Assembly: GCA_023457875.1 (NCBI GenBank) | Contig: JAEXBC010000035.1 | Location: forward strand, 1 to 7,169 | From: Bacillota bacterium | GTDB taxonomy: Bacteria > Bacillota > Clostridia > Lachnospirales > Cellulosilyticaceae | Direction: 5' to 3' | DNA: 7,169 bases | Made by a program: the position numbers and the translations under genes | Shown: positions 6,694-7,169 of the stretch, piece by piece | How positions within the stretch are numbered: position 1 is the stretch's first letter | Layout: each line of letters opens with the position of its first letter | Notes under the pieces: generated by a model | The model's database searches: none | Seen by the model: the letters and a program-made list of their open reading frames with translations, nothing else | What the model was told of the DNA's origin: nothing

Positions 6694-6734
6694 ATAACTT
6701 AAAAAAGAAAAATAGATTAAGATGGGGGATAAAA

Positions 6735-7169
6735 ATGAGAGTAGCTTATAGTAGCTCACTATATGAGTGGCCTACCAAAGAGAAGGGCAAGGTTCAAAGA
6801 TTAAACTGGCAATTTAGCTATTTAGGACAAAAGCGTATTATTCCTTGCATCTACCGATTTAAAAGAGGTATTGTATTTGACCTCTTTACCTTAGTGGAGG
6901 AAGGGGCATGGACGGCGTTTTACAATAAGTATCAAGCCAAAGAGGAAGAAAGATTAAGTGAAGCCGAGAGAAGGCGTATTGAAGAGGAACATCCTTATCA
7001 AAGCTTCTCTTTAGCTAAGGTGTGGCTTAACGAGGAGGTTGCGAAAAAAGGATATAGTGCTAGTGGAGGTTTCTATTCCTCTTTAGAGCCTAATAAAAAG
7101 ATGTATTTTGCATTAAAAAAGGCATATGCAAGGGAGCTAAAGGGAAGTAGTTGCTTTGGCTGTGAAAGA
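6735..7169 (+). CDS. Unrecognised protein, N-terminal 145 residues (3' end outside window)
   Basis: An open frame runs from the ATG at 6735 to the last base without a stop, giving 145 codons. GGGGGA (6724-6729) lies 5 bases upstream and supports the start. The product begins MRVAYSSSLYEWPTK, has no signal peptide and no clear membrane segment, and is rich in aromatic residues (for example YRFKRGIVFDLFTLVEEG at 40-57). It then has a highly charged, probably helical stretch around 69-86 (KEEERLSEAERRRIEEEH) and a CFGC pair (C140, C143) near the window edge. The amino-acid composition and codon use look like a real gene matching its neighbours. I do not recognise a family; the sequence feels like a conserved clostridial protein of unknown function, which is recollection rather than evidence. 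It follows GH3 by 184 bases on the same strand and may be independent. Confidence 0.75.
   Translation, partial: MRVAYSSSLYEWPTKEKGKVQRLNWQFSYLGQKRIIPCIYRFKRGIVFDLFTLVEEGAWTAFYNKYQAKEEERLSEAERRRIEEEHPYQSFSLAKVWLNEEVAKKGYSASGGFYSSLEPNKKMYFALKKAYARELKGSSCFGCER

Noticed and set aside
1..7169. CRISPR array, tRNA, rRNA, insertion sequence or phage element
   Set aside because: No spaced direct repeats, no RNA gene landmarks, no transposase or integrase frames and no terminal inverted repeats were seen on either strand.

Overview
The window looks like chromosomal DNA from a low-GC Gram-positive anaerobe of the Clostridia. A Lachnospirales or Cellulosilyticum-like plant-fibre degrader is my guess from gene content, not a species call. 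The signs are AT-rich DNA, strong GGAGG-type ribosome binding sites, a lipoprotein with a Firmicutes-style lipobox, a YesM/YesN-type two-component system and several beta-glucoside hydrolases. All genes are on the + strand.

Region 1 (1-3457) is a compact operon. It holds the 3' part of a YesM-like sensor histidine kinase, a full YesN-like response regulator (receiver plus AraC-type DNA-binding domain) and a family GH1 beta-glucosidase. The kinase and regulator overlap by 13 bases. The regulator and GH1 gene are 32 bases apart. A rho-independent hairpin follows GH1. The likely logic is that an extracytoplasmic sugar signal, perhaps a beta-glucoside or cello-oligosaccharide, is sensed by the kinase, the regulator activates transcription, and the cytoplasmic GH1 enzyme cleaves the imported unphosphorylated sugar. 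No transporter lies in the window.

Region 2 (about 3498-4275) is a monocistronic-looking unit with its own promoter. It encodes a small lipoprotein with an N-terminal beta-rich domain and a C-terminal rhodanese domain with an intact active-site cysteine. It has no obvious metabolic link to the glycosidases.

Region 3 (4276-6550) is a 250-base intergenic stretch containing short repeats, followed by a complete cytoplasmic family GH3 glycosidase of 674 residues that probably complements the GH1 enzyme.

Region 4 (6551-7169) is a 184-base spacer and the first 145 codons of a gene I do not recognise, which runs off the end.

I see no RNA genes, mobile elements, CRISPR arrays, phage genes or defence genes. 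The window reads mainly as an ordinary carbohydrate-utilisation region. The more curious items are the exported rhodanese lipoprotein, the odd His/Cys tail of the kinase, a 9-base motif found three times only around the GH3 gene, and the unknown partial gene.
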